Shown here: one piece after another, positions 34,789-45,075 of the stretch
Position numbering within the stretch: the stretch's first letter is position 1
Layout: every line of letters starts with the position of its first letter
NCBI GenBank assembly: GCA_041200185.1
Contig: CP165730.1
Span: forward strand, 1,262,213 to 1,326,212
DNA length: 64,000 bases
Direction: 5' to 3'
DNA from: G041200185 sp041200185
GTDB taxonomy: Bacteria > Pseudomonadota > Alphaproteobacteria > BNTO01
Program-made: the position numbers and the translations under genes
The notes under the pieces: model-generated
Seen by the model: only the letters and a program-made list of their open reading frames with translations
The model's database searches: none
What the model was told of the DNA's origin: nothing

Positions 34789-35235
34789 ATGCTGATAAAA
34801 ATTGTGAGCGTCGGTGTTTGGAAGGACGGACCTGAGAGAGCGCTTTTTTATAAGTATCTCGAAAGACTGCCGAGGGGGTACTTAGAGCTTGTCGAAGTAA
34901 GAAATCAAAAGTCTAAGGAAATCGAGGGTGAGAAGATTCTAAAAACGCTGGATAAGGAAAAGGACGTAATAATTGCACTCGATGAGCATGGTGACGAGCT
35001 CACAACGCGGCAATTTGGTCAAATCTTGGCTACGTTCGGGCTTTTGCCAAAAAAACATTTGGTCTTCGTAATCGGCGGAGCGGAAGGCTTAGATCAAGAA
35101 GTACTTGATTTGTCTGATAAACGTATAAGTCTTGGAAAAATGACGTGGCCACATTTTCTTGTTCGTGGATTATTGGTTGAGCAGATTTATAGGATCTACC
35201 AAATTCGAGCAGGGCACCCTTACCATCGAGATTAG
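34789..35235 (+). CDS. rlmH: 23S rRNA (pseudouridine1915-N3)-methyltransferase
   Basis: SPOUT methyltransferase that modifies helix 69 of 23S rRNA on the 70S ribosome. The AdoMet-binding knot is FVIGGAEGLDQEVL followed by ISLGKMTWPHFLVRGLLVEQ, and the protein ends YRIYQIRAGHPYHRD, the diagnostic C-terminus. 148 aa is normal. Lies between dedA and bamD. Confidence 0.97.
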   Translation: MLIKIVSVGVWKDGPERALFYKYLERLPRGYLELVEVRNQKSKEIEGEKILKTLDKEKDVIIALDEHGDELTTRQFGQILATFGLLPKKHLVFVIGGAEGLDQEVLDLSDKRISLGKMTWPHFLVRGLLVEQIYRIYQIRAGHPYHRD

Positions 35236-35315
35236 GAAGATCGTTACAGGCGTGGATGCGCCCAAGATGACTTTTTGGTACACTTAGCACATCGCTTAAG
35301 AGGAGGAATGAGTTC

Positions 35316-36443
35316 GTGGTTGGAAAGAGCAAGTTATGGATTTTAGCAGGGTGTATTCTGTGCTCTTGCGTACAAAAGGACGCACCTCAGGAAGACGATC
35401 GGGTTGATAAAACACGACCTGTAGAGACGTTGTATGAGGAGGCTGATGTGCTCATGAAGAAAAAGCAGTTCAAATCAGCGGCCAAGGCTTTCATGAAAGT
35501 AATGGATTCATATCCGTACTCGAAGTGGGCAACACAAGCACAGATCATGGAGGCGTATTGTCGTTACCAAGCTCACCAGTACGCAGATGCCATCGATGGT
35601 TTCACAATTTTTGTCAAACTTCACCCTCATCATAAAGATGCTCCCTATGCACACTACATGATTGGTCTTTCTCACTATGAGCGTATTGCTATTGTGGATC
35701 GTGACCAGGACGATACCATGGAGGCATTGAAAGCATTTCAGACGGTTTTGGACCTTTATCCAACTTGTGACTACGCAAAGGATGCCAAGTTTAAAATTGA
35801 CTTCCTTCAGAACCACTTGGCGGCTAAGGAGATGTCGGTAGGGAGGTTCTATCAACGTGAGAAGGCCTACACATCAGCGATCAATCGTTTCCGCAACGTG
35901 TTAACGTTGTATTCAATGACAGAGCAACGCCCAGAGGCTCTTTTCCGTCTGACGGAGTGCTACGCTGCGCTTAATATGAGAGAAGAATTTTTAGTAACTT
36001 ATAAAGTACTCAAACATAATCACAAGTCATCAGAATGGCTTCGTTATTCAAAAGATATTTACAAGAAATATATTAAACATGTCGACCCACAAAGGAAAAC
36101 GACCAATAGAAAAAAGTCGGGTAAACAGCCTTCAGTTCAAAACGATTTAAAGAAACGGAAAGTAAAGCAAACTTATAACGAAAATCCAGGGGATATAGCC
36201 AAAAAGCAGAATATTGAATTACCAAACATTGTGGATAAAAGGCGCGATGCATGGATACCAGGTTCAGCATGGCCGGCTGGAGCCAACAATGTACTTGAAC
36301 CGAAACCCAAGAATGAGAAGACACCAGAGGGATCTTTCACACCCGCTCAGTCTCATACATCCACACAGGCAACTGTTTTAGCGCGGCCTGCTGTTAAATT
36401 GCCCAGTAAAGCTGATTCAATGCGTGAACGAATCGAAGGGTAG
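35316..36443 (+). CDS. bamD: Outer-membrane assembly lipoprotein BamD
   Basis: Essential BAM-complex lipoprotein that delivers outer-membrane proteins to BamA. A GTG start after AGAGGAGGAATG gives a lipoprotein signal (LWILAGCILCSC), followed by five TPR-like repeats: LYEEADVLMKKKQFKSAAKA, ALKAFQTVLDLYPTCDYAKD and others, with FYQREKAYTSAINRFRNVL typical of BamD. The C-terminal 110 residues, rich in Lys, Pro, Ser and Thr, are not usual for the family (about 250-280 aa) and look disordered. Two Cys occur in the lipobox region; which is lipidated is unclear. Confidence 0.92.
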   Translation: MVGKSKLWILAGCILCSCVQKDAPQEDDRVDKTRPVETLYEEADVLMKKKQFKSAAKAFMKVMDSYPYSKWATQAQIMEAYCRYQAHQYADAIDGFTIFVKLHPHHKDAPYAHYMIGLSHYERIAIVDRDQDDTMEALKAFQTVLDLYPTCDYAKDAKFKIDFLQNHLAAKEMSVGRFYQREKAYTSAINRFRNVLTLYSMTEQRPEALFRLTECYAALNMREEFLVTYKVLKHNHKSSEWLRYSKDIYKKYIKHVDPQRKTTNRKKSGKQPSVQNDLKKRKVKQTYNENPGDIAKKQNIELPNIVDKRRDAWIPGSAWPAGANNVLEPKPKNEKTPEGSFTPAQSHTSTQATVLARPAVKLPSKADSMRERIEG

Positions 36444-36452
36444 AGAGCTCAA

Positions 36453-37418
36453 GTGGCATGGATTCAAGATAAGCTCCCATGGCTTCAGAAAATGAGGCTT
36501 GGTCTGAAGAAATCCGCTCAGGTGGTTGGAGGAAAGCTGGCGCAATCTTTGTCGTCAAACGTCGAGCGGTTGGGTGAAGAGCAATGGGAAGAAATTTTCG
36601 AGACGCTCGTCATGGGGGATGTGGGTCCGGAATTTTCTCAGCAGATCTGCGAAAAATTGAAGAAGCAGAAATGGACGTCTGCAGAGAATGTTTTGTCAGC
36701 TCTTGAGGATGAGATCGTTCTGGAGCTTGAGCCTTTTTCGCACCCCTTTCACGTCGAACCCCTGTCAAATCCTGTCGTTATTTTAATGGCTGGCGTTAAC
36801 GGAAGCGGCAAAACGACAACAATCGCTAAATTGACATATCAATGTTTAGAAAAGGGACTCCATGTTGAATGGGCTGCCTGTGACACCTTTCGCGCAGCAG
36901 CCGTCGAGCAATTGACCGAGTGGGGACGCCGCTTAGGTGTTAAAATTTACTCAGAATACCCTGGACACGGCAGCAAAATAGATCCTGCATCTTTGGCGTA
37001 CTACGCCCTGCAACAAGCAACAGAGAAACATACGGACGTTCTGTTTATAGATACGGCAGGACGCTTGCAAAACAACGAAGCTCTCATGGGAGAGTTGGGA
37101 CGCACTGTTAAAGTCTTACGAAAAATTGATAACACAGCTCCGCAGCAAACACTGCTCGTCTTGGACGCGGCAACAGGGCAAAATTTAGCGTCGCAGGCAA
37201 CACTTTTCCGGCAATTTGTCCCTATTACTGGCTTAGTCATTACGAAGCTCGACGGGTCATCCAGAGCCGGTGCCATGATCCCCATTTGCCGAAAGACGGG
37301 GCTGCCTGTCGTAGCCATCGGTGTCGGCGAGAGCGTCGAGGATATGGGAGAGTGGCAAACTCGGGCCTGGGTTCGAGCCTTATTAGGACGTGAAAATAAC
37401 CCAACAGACTCAAATTAA
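36453..37418 (+). CDS. ftsY: Signal recognition particle receptor FtsY
   Basis: GTPase that receives SRP-ribosome complexes at the inner membrane. The NG domain is complete: GVNGSGKTTTIAKL (P loop), ACDTFRAAAVEQL, FIDTAGRLQNN, TKLDGSSRAGAMIPIC and IGVGESVEDM. There is almost no acidic A domain before the N domain, a short form seen in many alphaproteobacteria. 321 aa from a GTG start, 9 nt after bamD. Its 3' end overlaps convergent skp by 4 nt. Confidence 0.97.
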   Translation: MAWIQDKLPWLQKMRLGLKKSAQVVGGKLAQSLSSNVERLGEEQWEEIFETLVMGDVGPEFSQQICEKLKKQKWTSAENVLSALEDEIVLELEPFSHPFHVEPLSNPVVILMAGVNGSGKTTTIAKLTYQCLEKGLHVEWAACDTFRAAAVEQLTEWGRRLGVKIYSEYPGHGSKIDPASLAYYALQQATEKHTDVLFIDTAGRLQNNEALMGELGRTVKVLRKIDNTAPQQTLLVLDAATGQNLASQATLFRQFVPITGLVITKLDGSSRAGAMIPICRKTGLPVVAIGVGESVEDMGEWQTRAWVRALLGRENNPTDSN

Positions 37419-38002
37419 TAGTTCAAACCTTTTATCTTAGACACTTTTGCGAGGTGTTTATTGACGATCTCTATAACCTCATCGGTTAGATCAAGAGTCT
37501 TTTCCATGTACAGGACACTCCGTTGTATACCGATCTGCGTATTGAGAACAAGACTGATATTATATTTCTTAGACAACTTAGATATAACATCAAATACAAC
37601 GCCATTCTCATATTCTGAAACAACTTCTGCCTTCTGCTGGAAGTCGTTAACGAGCCTTCGAAAGTCGTCTTGCGTTTGAGCTGCTTCCCTCCTCTGTAGC
37701 TCCCTAAATTCCGCCCTTTTCTTCGCTGGAAGGCGCGTATTTCTGGCCTGTTCGGAGAGTTTTTTTAATCTCTCCTTCCTCTCGGACCGCTCCCTGAGAA
37801 TATTCTGCTGCATGTTATTGAGAAGAAGATCAATGTTAGGATGACGACGGATACCCGACGCTACCCGAGCCCCGTCGACGAGTGCGATCTTCGCTGGAGG
37901 TACATGGTTCGATGCACGCTGCAAGAAATGGCGCGTCAGGCCAACCGTTCCAAGAAGTCCAGCTCCTATAAGCACACCCCAAACAGCAAAACGGCGATTC
38001 AT
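37415..38002 (-). CDS. skp: OmpH/Skp family periplasmic chaperone
   Basis: 195 aa. An N-terminal hydrophobic segment (FAVWGVLIGAGLLGTVGLT) serves as signal or anchor. KIALVDGARVASG is followed by a long coiled-coil region rich in Lys, Arg, Glu and Gln (about residues 60-130) and a return strand containing YNISLVLN. This is the Skp jellyfish-type architecture. It chaperones unfolded outer-membrane proteins. Located 9 nt after bamA in the same direction, the usual order in alphaproteobacteria. Confidence 0.85.
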   Translation of the reverse strand: MNRRFAVWGVLIGAGLLGTVGLTRHFLQRASNHVPPAKIALVDGARVASGIRRHPNIDLLLNNMQQNILRERSERKERLKKLSEQARNTRLPAKKRAEFRELQRREAAQTQDDFRRLVNDFQQKAEVVSEYENGVVFDVISKLSKKYNISLVLNTQIGIQRSVLYMEKTLDLTDEVIEIVNKHLAKVSKIKGLNY

Positions 38003-38011
38003 AAAAACAAC

Positions 38012-40637
38012 CTAACTAAACCTCATGCCATATCCGAACATGAATTTTTGAACATCATCGTTGTCGCTCTTGTGAAATGGCCAAGCATAACCAATACTCA
38101 GCAAACCAAAAGGTGAATTCCAAGCTCCACTCACACCGCCTGCAACACGCAGTTTGTGGTCATCATTTATGACGGACGATGCCAAGTTTTTGTACTTACG
38201 CTTAGAGCGCCAGGCGGAACCGAAGTCCACAAAGACGGTACCAAAAACTTCGGAATCCCGTGGCAAAATCGGCATAGGGAAGACGACTTCAACGCTTCCC
38301 GTCCACGATAACGTAGCCCCCAGTCTGTGTCCAATGGAAGAAGTAATATCCGATAACTGGAGAACATCCGGTTGTTTGTTTTTGGCACTTTTTCTAGCAA
38401 TAGCCCCCCATTTCTTAGCAAACCCAGCAGGCCACTCCTTGTCTCCTATCAGAGAAGCTTTAATTGCGTCCTTGTTATCAGCGACAAACTTCTTGTCCTC
38501 ACTGTCAAGATAATCGAGGTCAGGCGCGTGCTTGAAAAAGTTGTCACATGCATCCGCCGCAGCCTCCTTGGCAAATCCACGTGCTGGGGAAATGCCGTAA
38601 AAGTCGAACCCACGGAAACTCTCACCTCCTAGCATCAAAGAATCAACAACACGTAATTTGGTATCACCCAGACCACAAGCATGCGCGAAAGAGCCTCTCA
38701 GATTTAAGATGCAATCTTTAACAATTCTATGATGCCAGCTAGCTGACCACGTGTTGATGAGGTGACGGATGCCTCCTCCAAGACCGGAAACCTTTGTTGT
38801 CCAAGCAACACGATACCCTCGAGAAGGCAACATGCGTCGATCCCTGCAATCATAGGCGATAGTATGCGTAACAGCAGACCCCCAAATAGATCCGATTTCG
38901 TCCCTAAACGACATAAAATTTTTGTGTTCCTTACCTTCATCCGTTTTCCACCATTTCTGCAAGGCTTCGGAATTCTGCATCTCCGACGCAGACAGCGACA
39001 TCTCACGAGCCTTAGCAGCTTTCTTCTTATCGTTTTCCGAAATGTTTTCACGGTGAAGTCTGTAACTCCAATGCTGGGTAATATGCCTCGAAAGCCTGTA
39101 CCCTATTCCAACTTCTCCCCCGGTTTGGGTTCGCGTCCATGCACTCCAACGCCTAGCACGTGTGTGAAACAAAGAGGCACTACCGTAAAGATCCCGACCT
39201 AGGAAATAGGGATCTGATAAACCAATTGTGCAGTCGAAAGTTTTTCGAGCATAAGACACAGATGCCTCAAAAGTTTGCGCTTTTCCCCGGAAGTTAGGAT
39301 CATAAATCTTACCCTCAACACTCAGTTTATCGAGCAGTTGAGTAGCCACCTTTTGCAAAGACCTCTCCCGTCTTGTTCTCCTCAACGTTAATTGTAATAA
39401 CAGCCTGCTGAGGCGTAGCCCCTTCTTCCACTTCGATCCTGACATTTTTGAAAAAATCGAGAGATTTAATGCGCTCTTCAGCGTTCTTGATAAGTCGGTG
39501 ATCAAAAGGATCTCCCTCGACGAATCTCAACTCTCGACGAATGACGTTGTCACGTGTATGGAAGTTACCCTTGATGTTGATCTTTTCAATTGTAATTCGA
39601 GGACCGTCTTTTACAGTGAAGCAAATGTCAACCGTTTTGGTTTGTGCATTTTTCTTAAAGACAGGCTCCACAACAGCGAAGGTATATCCTTGAGTTTGAA
39701 CAATAGAGCGCAGGATATCCTGACAAACCTCCACCATCGCTCCGTTAAAAACGGCACCTTTTTTAGCCATGATGCTCGCTTGAAGGCTTTTAGCGTCGAG
39801 TTTAGGGATTTTACAGTCAACCGAAAGATCACCGAATTTATAAACTTCACCTTCTCTAAGGAAATAAGTGAGATAGAAATCACGTTTATCCGGACTTAAT
39901 TCTGCTGTTGCCGAAACAATTTCAACATCAGCATAACCACGATTAAGGTAGAACTTAATGATATTTTGCTGATCTTCTGTAAATTTCTCGGGGTCGTAAA
40001 TGCGGTTCTTACCACCTCCTAAAAACGCTAAGTGAAACCATTGTTTCGCCTTAATATTCAAAATCTCCCGAAGCTCTGTCCCCGAAAAAGCATTATTTCC
40101 CACGAAAGCAATTTTTCGTACATAAGCGGGCGATCCTTCAAAAACTTCGAAAACAAGATCCACTCGGTTATCAGGAAGTTTAACAATCTTTGGTGTAACG
40201 CGAGCGTTAAGATAGCCTTGTCTTCGATAACATTCGAGGATAATCTGCTGAGTCTCATGAACGGCAGGAGCAGAAAACACCTGTCGCTCCTTAATCTTGA
40301 TAACATCCCTAAGGGCGTCCCGGACGCTGAATTTCATCCCCTCGTAAGCAAGTCGGTTAATGACGGGATTCTCAACAACGTCGATATACATCACATCATC
40401 TTGCGTGTTAATAGTGACGTTCACATCTGCAAAATACCCCGTCCTGTTCAGGATTTTGAGAGCCCCAGAGGCCGTTTCGGGTCCATACTCTTGCCCTATC
40501 TTAACAGGGAGCTCATTGATGATCGTCTCCGCTTCAATTCGTGCCTGACCACGTACACAAATACCCTTCAACTTCTGTGCGAAAGAACAAGTACAAGACA
40601 AACACGTTCCTAAAAATAAAGGGAGTAATTTTTTCAT
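38012..40637 (-). pseudogene. bamA: Outer-membrane protein assembly factor BamA, interrupted by a one-base frameshift
   Basis: Two overlapping ORFs together encode a full BamA of about 870 aa. The first (39327-40637) has signal KKLLPLFLGTCLSCTCSFAQ and five POTRA domains, ending EVFAKGGYSTAR-stop. The second frame (from about 39330 down to 38012) continues DKLSVEGKIYDPNFRGKAQ into the 16-stranded barrel, with the loop-6 motif as GGESFRGFDFYG and the C-terminal FGYGMRFS. Removing one base in GCTCGATAA near 39332 would give GYSTADKLSV, restoring the family sequence. BamA is essential, so a sequencing or assembly error is likely; a genuine lesion or a polymorphism is possible. A long loop insertion of about 70 residues follows the FRGF motif. 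Confidence 0.88.
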
Positions 40638-40773
40638 AGGGTCAAGATCGCTGAATCAAACCGGGGGCACACCCCACACGAACAATAACCAAAGTTATCA
40701 TCAATAGTCATTGCATTCAATGGCATTATCAGGCACAGTTAGGCATGTTAGAATCGAGGAGGTTTTGAGGGTT

Positions 40774-41019
40774 ATGGACAAAGAAACAGGTATCGAAGCT
40801 GAACAGTTAAAATCATTCATCCAGCGTCTTGAGAAACTTGAGGAAGAAAAAGCAACAATTACGGGGTATATTCGTGATGTTTTTGCTGAAGCCAAAGCCG
40901 AAGGATACGAGCCTAAAATCATGAGGAAGGTTCTCAAAACCCGGCGCATGAAAGCTGAGGAAGTCCTCGAAGAAGAAGAGCTCTACGAGACATACATGCA
41001 AGCTTTGCGTGGTAGTTAG
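40774..41019 (+). CDS. gapR: DUF2312/GapR-family nucleoid-associated protein
   Basis: 81 aa. LKSFIQRLEKLEEEKATITG is the conserved coiled-coil helix and YIRDVFAEAKAEGYEPKIMR the DUF2312 signature, followed by KVLKTRRMKAEE. GapR in Caulobacter binds overtwisted AT-rich DNA and supports replication. I preferred the ATG at DKETGIEA because it gives the family length; an upstream opening would add 21 residues. It lies 11 nt before mutS in the same direction. Confidence 0.9.
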   Translation: MDKETGIEAEQLKSFIQRLEKLEEEKATITGYIRDVFAEAKAEGYEPKIMRKVLKTRRMKAEEVLEEEELYETYMQALRGS

Positions 41020-41030
41020 GAGAGGGTACA

Positions 41031-43544
41031 GTGGATACGCCTGAAGATTCTCTCACGCCTATGATGCGGCAGTATGCCGAAATCAAAGCGAGGCATCCGG
41101 ATTGTCTTTTGTTTTACAGGCTGGGAGATTTTTTTGAGCTATTTTTCGACGATGCCGTCACGGCTTCGCGTGAATTGGGAATTGCGCTAACGCGGCGTGG
41201 TCGGCAGAAGGGGCAAGGAATCCCCATGTGCGGTGTTCCAGCACACACTTACGAGGTCTACTTGGCTAAGCTCATCCAGAAAGGGTACAGGATTGCCGTT
41301 TGTGACCAGACCGAAACGCCGGAAGAAGCCAAGAAACGCGGGGCGAAGGGTCCCCTTTCCAGGGATATCACGAGGATTGTTACGAGCGGAACGCTGACGG
41401 AAGACCGCCTTTTGCCGGCAGGTAACAACTATATCGCAGCCTTGTCGTTGCTTTCACCTAATAAGACGACAGTGGCTCTGGCCATAGCCGATATTTCGAC
41501 AGGTTTTTTTGGGCTAGAAGAGCATTCCATGAAAGACCTAGAAAATGCTCTTATACGCTGGCACCCAACGGAAATTATTCTTTCTGACGCCCTTTTCTCT
41601 CAGTCTGAGTTAATAGCTTTATGGGAGCCTTGGCAGGGCGCACTAACACTGTTACCTAAAGCAAGATTTGACGAAGATAATGCTAGGCATGTATTAAACT
41701 CCGTATACAATACGACAACGCTCGACATCTTTGGTGCTTTAACCCCTCTGGAAATCCAAGCAGCAGGTATCCTTGTCGACTATGTCATGACGACCCAATG
41801 CACACGTACGCTTTCTTTGTCGCCTCCTCGTTTGCTGCACTCGAGTGAATTCATGATGATCGACGCTTCAACAAGGCGAAATTTGGAGCTAACAACGTCG
41901 GCTTCGTCGCAGCAGCGTAGCACCTTGTTAATGACGATTGATCAGACTGTAACGACCATGGGGCGTCGACTCTTGAGTAAGTGGCTTGCTGCCCCTCTTC
42001 TTCAGCCGGAGAAGATCAACGCGCGTTTAGATGACGTTGAGCTTTTTGAACGAAATTCGACCTTTCGGTCCAAAATTCGCGAACTACTAGATGGTCTACC
42101 TGATATTGAACGCGTTGTTTCGAGAGTCGTTCTCGCACGTTCAGGACCTCGAGATTTAGGAGCTCTGAAAACGGCTTTGGAAAAGGCTGGGTCTCTTCAA
42201 CAGGCTATGGCGGAAGAACGCTCTTTGGAACAGTCACTGTCGCTTTCCAATGATGTCTTGCAGCTAAAAGATACCCTTACAAAGGCCCTCAAAGACGAGC
42301 TTCCTCCTTTTATCCGTGACGGAGATTTTATTCGAGATGCTTATGATGCGGACTTAGATGAATTCCGTTCGCTGCGAGACAACGTATCGGAGCGTCTTCA
42401 ACAACTTCAAATGGAATATATCCAGAAAACGGGGATTCACACGCTCAAGATTCGCCGTAATAACGTTTGGGGTGTTTATGTCGAGGTAAGTGCTGGTCAA
42501 ATTTCAAAAGTTCCTTTTGATTTTGTTCACAGACAGACCTTAACAAACTATACGCGTTACACCACGGCGGAGCTCATAACCTTGGAGAGGAAGATTGAGC
42601 ATGCAGAGATTTCTGCTCTACGGAGAGAAAATGAACTCTTCTTACGCCTGCGCGACGAAGTTTTGGCCATAAAAGAGGAACTGCTAACCGTAGCGGAAGT
42701 TCTTTCCTATATTGACGTTGTCGCTGCTGGTGGAGAGCTAGCTGTGGCGCACGACTATGTCCGTCCTCAGTTGTGCGAGGAGCCTAAACTAGAAATTATC
42801 GAAGGGCGCCACCCCATCGTTGAGTGCATGATTGAAAAAAGTCAGAATGCAACTTTTGTAGCAAATGACTGCCGGATGGACGCTACCTCTCGTCGCTTCC
42901 TTCTCTTAACGGGACCAAATATGGCGGGGAAAAGCACGTACTTACGCCAGAATGCGTTGATTATTCTTCTTGCTCAGATGGGGTATTTTGTTCCCGCCAA
43001 AAAAGCCACAATAGGGATTGTTGATAAACTTTTTAGCCGCATCGGAGCGTCGGATGACCTAGCTGCTGGACGATCAACCTTTATGATGGAGATGATTGAG
43101 ACAGCGGCAATCCTTCATCAGGCCACACCGAAGTCTTTCGTTATTTTGGATGAAATTGGGCGTGGGACAGCAACATACGACGGAATGGCCATTGCTTGGT
43201 CCGTGAGTGAATATCTCTACAATAAAATCCAAAGCCGAACTCTTTTTGCAACGCATTATCACGAGTTATCTCAACTTGAATCCATCTTCCCGGCCTTTCA
43301 AACTTTGACGGCTTCAACGCAAGAATGGGAGGACAAAATCATTTTCCTCCATAAAATCATCGATGGAAGTTCCTCAAAGTCTTACGGAATTCACGTTGCG
43401 CAGCTAGCAGGATTACCAAAATCGGTTATTCATCGAGCTAAAGAAATTCTGACTACGTTCGAAAAAGACCTGGCCTTCTCTCCGATCAAAATGAAAAAAG
43501 TCACAACCCAAATCGCTAACCAAAGCCAAGGAGAGTTGTTTTAG
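41031..43544 (+). CDS. mutS: DNA mismatch repair protein MutS
   Basis: 837 aa from a GTG. The N-terminal mismatch-binding domain includes YRLGDFFELFFDDA, where the usual mismatch-wedging Phe-X-Glu motif reads Phe-Glu-Leu-Phe. The core and clamp follow, with Walker A in LTGPNMAGKSTYLRQ, then the GASDDLAAGRSTFMMEMIET region, Walker B FVILDEIGRGTATYDG and FATHYHELSQLE. All motifs are intact, so mismatch repair should be functional. mutL is not in the window. Confidence 0.97.
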   Translation: MDTPEDSLTPMMRQYAEIKARHPDCLLFYRLGDFFELFFDDAVTASRELGIALTRRGRQKGQGIPMCGVPAHTYEVYLAKLIQKGYRIAVCDQTETPEEAKKRGAKGPLSRDITRIVTSGTLTEDRLLPAGNNYIAALSLLSPNKTTVALAIADISTGFFGLEEHSMKDLENALIRWHPTEIILSDALFSQSELIALWEPWQGALTLLPKARFDEDNARHVLNSVYNTTTLDIFGALTPLEIQAAGILVDYVMTTQCTRTLSLSPPRLLHSSEFMMIDASTRRNLELTTSASSQQRSTLLMTIDQTVTTMGRRLLSKWLAAPLLQPEKINARLDDVELFERNSTFRSKIRELLDGLPDIERVVSRVVLARSGPRDLGALKTALEKAGSLQQAMAEERSLEQSLSLSNDVLQLKDTLTKALKDELPPFIRDGDFIRDAYDADLDEFRSLRDNVSERLQQLQMEYIQKTGIHTLKIRRNNVWGVYVEVSAGQISKVPFDFVHRQTLTNYTRYTTAELITLERKIEHAEISALRRENELFLRLRDEVLAIKEELLTVAEVLSYIDVVAAGGELAVAHDYVRPQLCEEPKLEIIEGRHPIVECMIEKSQNATFVANDCRMDATSRRFLLLTGPNMAGKSTYLRQNALIILLAQMGYFVPAKKATIGIVDKLFSRIGASDDLAAGRSTFMMEMIETAAILHQATPKSFVILDEIGRGTATYDGMAIAWSVSEYLYNKIQSRTLFATHYHELSQLESIFPAFQTLTASTQEWEDKIIFLHKIIDGSSSKSYGIHVAQLAGLPKSVIHRAKEILTTFEKDLAFSPIKMKKVTTQIANQSQGELF

Positions 43545-43580
43545 GTTTTGTAAACACGGGCTGGCCGTTATTCTCAGTAT

Positions 43581-44078
43581 TGTTAACAGCTAGCTATAGA
43601 ACGGCGTTCTGCAAAGAACTCAACAAGACCGAGATTGACTGTGTCGGTTCTTCATCGCTATGACATTTCGGACCGGATTTAGCCCTAGATTGATCCTCTC
43701 GTCATAGGGATAGAGATTAACAGGAATAGATAGCAAGAGGCAACACAAAGGCTGTTCTTCCCTTATATGTAGGGGATTCCTTCGAAATGTTTGTCACCTG
43801 AATTTGGCTTTTAGACTTCTGCTCTCAACATTTTCGTTAGAGATAAAAGAAAGGCATTTGGCAAAAAATTAGGAAGATTTTATAAAAATACTCTGAAGGT
43901 GAATTCCTGGCAGATTCAACTTTGCATAGAAACGCAGGTATCCTCTGCAGGATCAAGAGGCGGAAATAAGAGCTAGAATGTACATAAGGGATCGACACCA
44001 AGATCTGAGACGTGTTCGACTCATCAAGATAGACAATGCTATCAAACAGTCCTTTCACTACTTTTTTATTTCTCGTAG
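43581..44078 (-). repeat. 498-bp repeat, copy 1 (inverted relative to the copy at 62.9 kb)
   Basis: Matches 62910-63407 as a reverse complement throughout; both copies contain an identical 73-codon ORF beginning KGLFDSIVYLDESNTSQIL. The ends are not clear inverted repeats and no transposase motif is visible. The ORF product is not recognised. It lies just after mutS; adjacent sequence (44065-44100) has an 18-bp tandem duplication. Could be a non-autonomous element or a segmental duplication. Confidence 0.88.
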
Positions 44079-44100
44079 CGCCTTTATTTCTCGTAGCGCC
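44065..44100. repeat. 18-bp tandem duplication at the repeat edge
   Basis: TTTATTTCTCGTAGCGCC occurs twice head to tail. The first copy straddles the outer boundary of the 498-bp repeat, so it may record insertion or slippage at that edge. Confidence 0.8.
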
Positions 44101-44278
44101 TTCCTAAATCACTTTCGCTACCTAGGACAGCCCCAAATTACTTACAGAACCCTTTCACGTTTTCACGCCTCATCTAACTGTCCCAGAACAGCGAGATATC
44201 CATGTCATAAATCCTAACCAGCTGACTTTCTAAAATACCGACTTTGGCTACGCAAGATTTCAATTCATCCCCATCACT

Positions 44279-45070
44279 CTAGACTACGAGTATCTGAGCG
44301 AAGGCTGGGTACATGAAGCTATTACTCGCTAGAAGGCTTGAGTCGCCACACCATGTTCCTGTAAGCCCACCAGCTTCTCGCACGAGGACTGCGCCCGCAG
44401 CACGACTCCACAGAGGCACATCTGCTTCGAAGAAAGCATCTAGACGCCCACTGGCTACGAAAGCCAAATCCAGCGAGCAAGCCCCTAAATGACGCAATGC
44501 ACCGATTTTTGCTATTCCAGGACGATTGAGTGGGCGTCCTTGATGACCAGTTGGAGAACCGAGACCAACGAGAGCCGCCGCTAAATTCCGTCGGCCCGAC
44601 ACGCGTATACGCTGGTTGTTGAGAAAAACGCCTTTACCCTTCTCACCATAAAAAAGCTCATCGGTAATAGGATTACAAACGACGCCTGCCAAGACATCCC
44701 CTTTATGCTCCAAAGCGACAGACACAGCAAAATGAGGAATACCATGCCAAAAATTCGCGGTACCATCCAGGGGGTCGATAATCCAGCGATATCCGCCCAG
44801 GGGATCCACCTTTAACCTCGGAGAAACCGCTTCAACCTCCCCTCGTTCCTCCGATAAAATCTCATAGTCAGGTCGTGCCTTAGACAACTCCCTTATCAGA
44901 ATCTCCTCCGAACGAGCATCAGCCGTAGTAACAAAATTCCCGAAACCCTTTGCCGACACTTGCAATTTCTCGAGTTCACAAAAGTCACGCACCAAACTCT
45001 TGGCTGCCTTCTGGACAGCCATAACCATCACATTGACCGCGGCTGAAGACCGGCTCGAAACGCCGTACAT
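44279..45070 (-). CDS. suhB: Inositol-1-monophosphatase family protein (SuhB)
   Basis: 263 aa, magnesium-dependent phosphatase of the IMPase fold; SuhB also influences rRNA transcription in enterobacteria. The metal site is visible as Glu in SEERGEVEA and Asp residues in RWIIDPLDGTANFWHGIP; the second site region LWSRAAGAVLVREAGG has Ser-Arg in place of the usual Trp-Asp, so one metal-ligand Asp seems to be lacking. It starts 5 nt after the efp stop and is probably cotranscribed with it. Confidence 0.9.
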   Translation of the reverse strand: MYGVSSRSSAAVNVMVMAVQKAAKSLVRDFCELEKLQVSAKGFGNFVTTADARSEEILIRELSKARPDYEILSEERGEVEAVSPRLKVDPLGGYRWIIDPLDGTANFWHGIPHFAVSVALEHKGDVLAGVVCNPITDELFYGEKGKGVFLNNQRIRVSGRRNLAAALVGLGSPTGHQGRPLNRPGIAKIGALRHLGACSLDLAFVASGRLDAFFEADVPLWSRAAGAVLVREAGGLTGTWCGDSSLLASNSFMYPAFAQILVV

Positions 45071-45075
45071 AATGG

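Noticed and set aside
43978..44217. ORF beginning MYIRDRHQDLRR, also present near 62.8-63.0 kb on the minus strand
   Set aside because: It is the antisense frame of the 498-bp repeat; its duplication follows from the repeat and is not evidence of coding.
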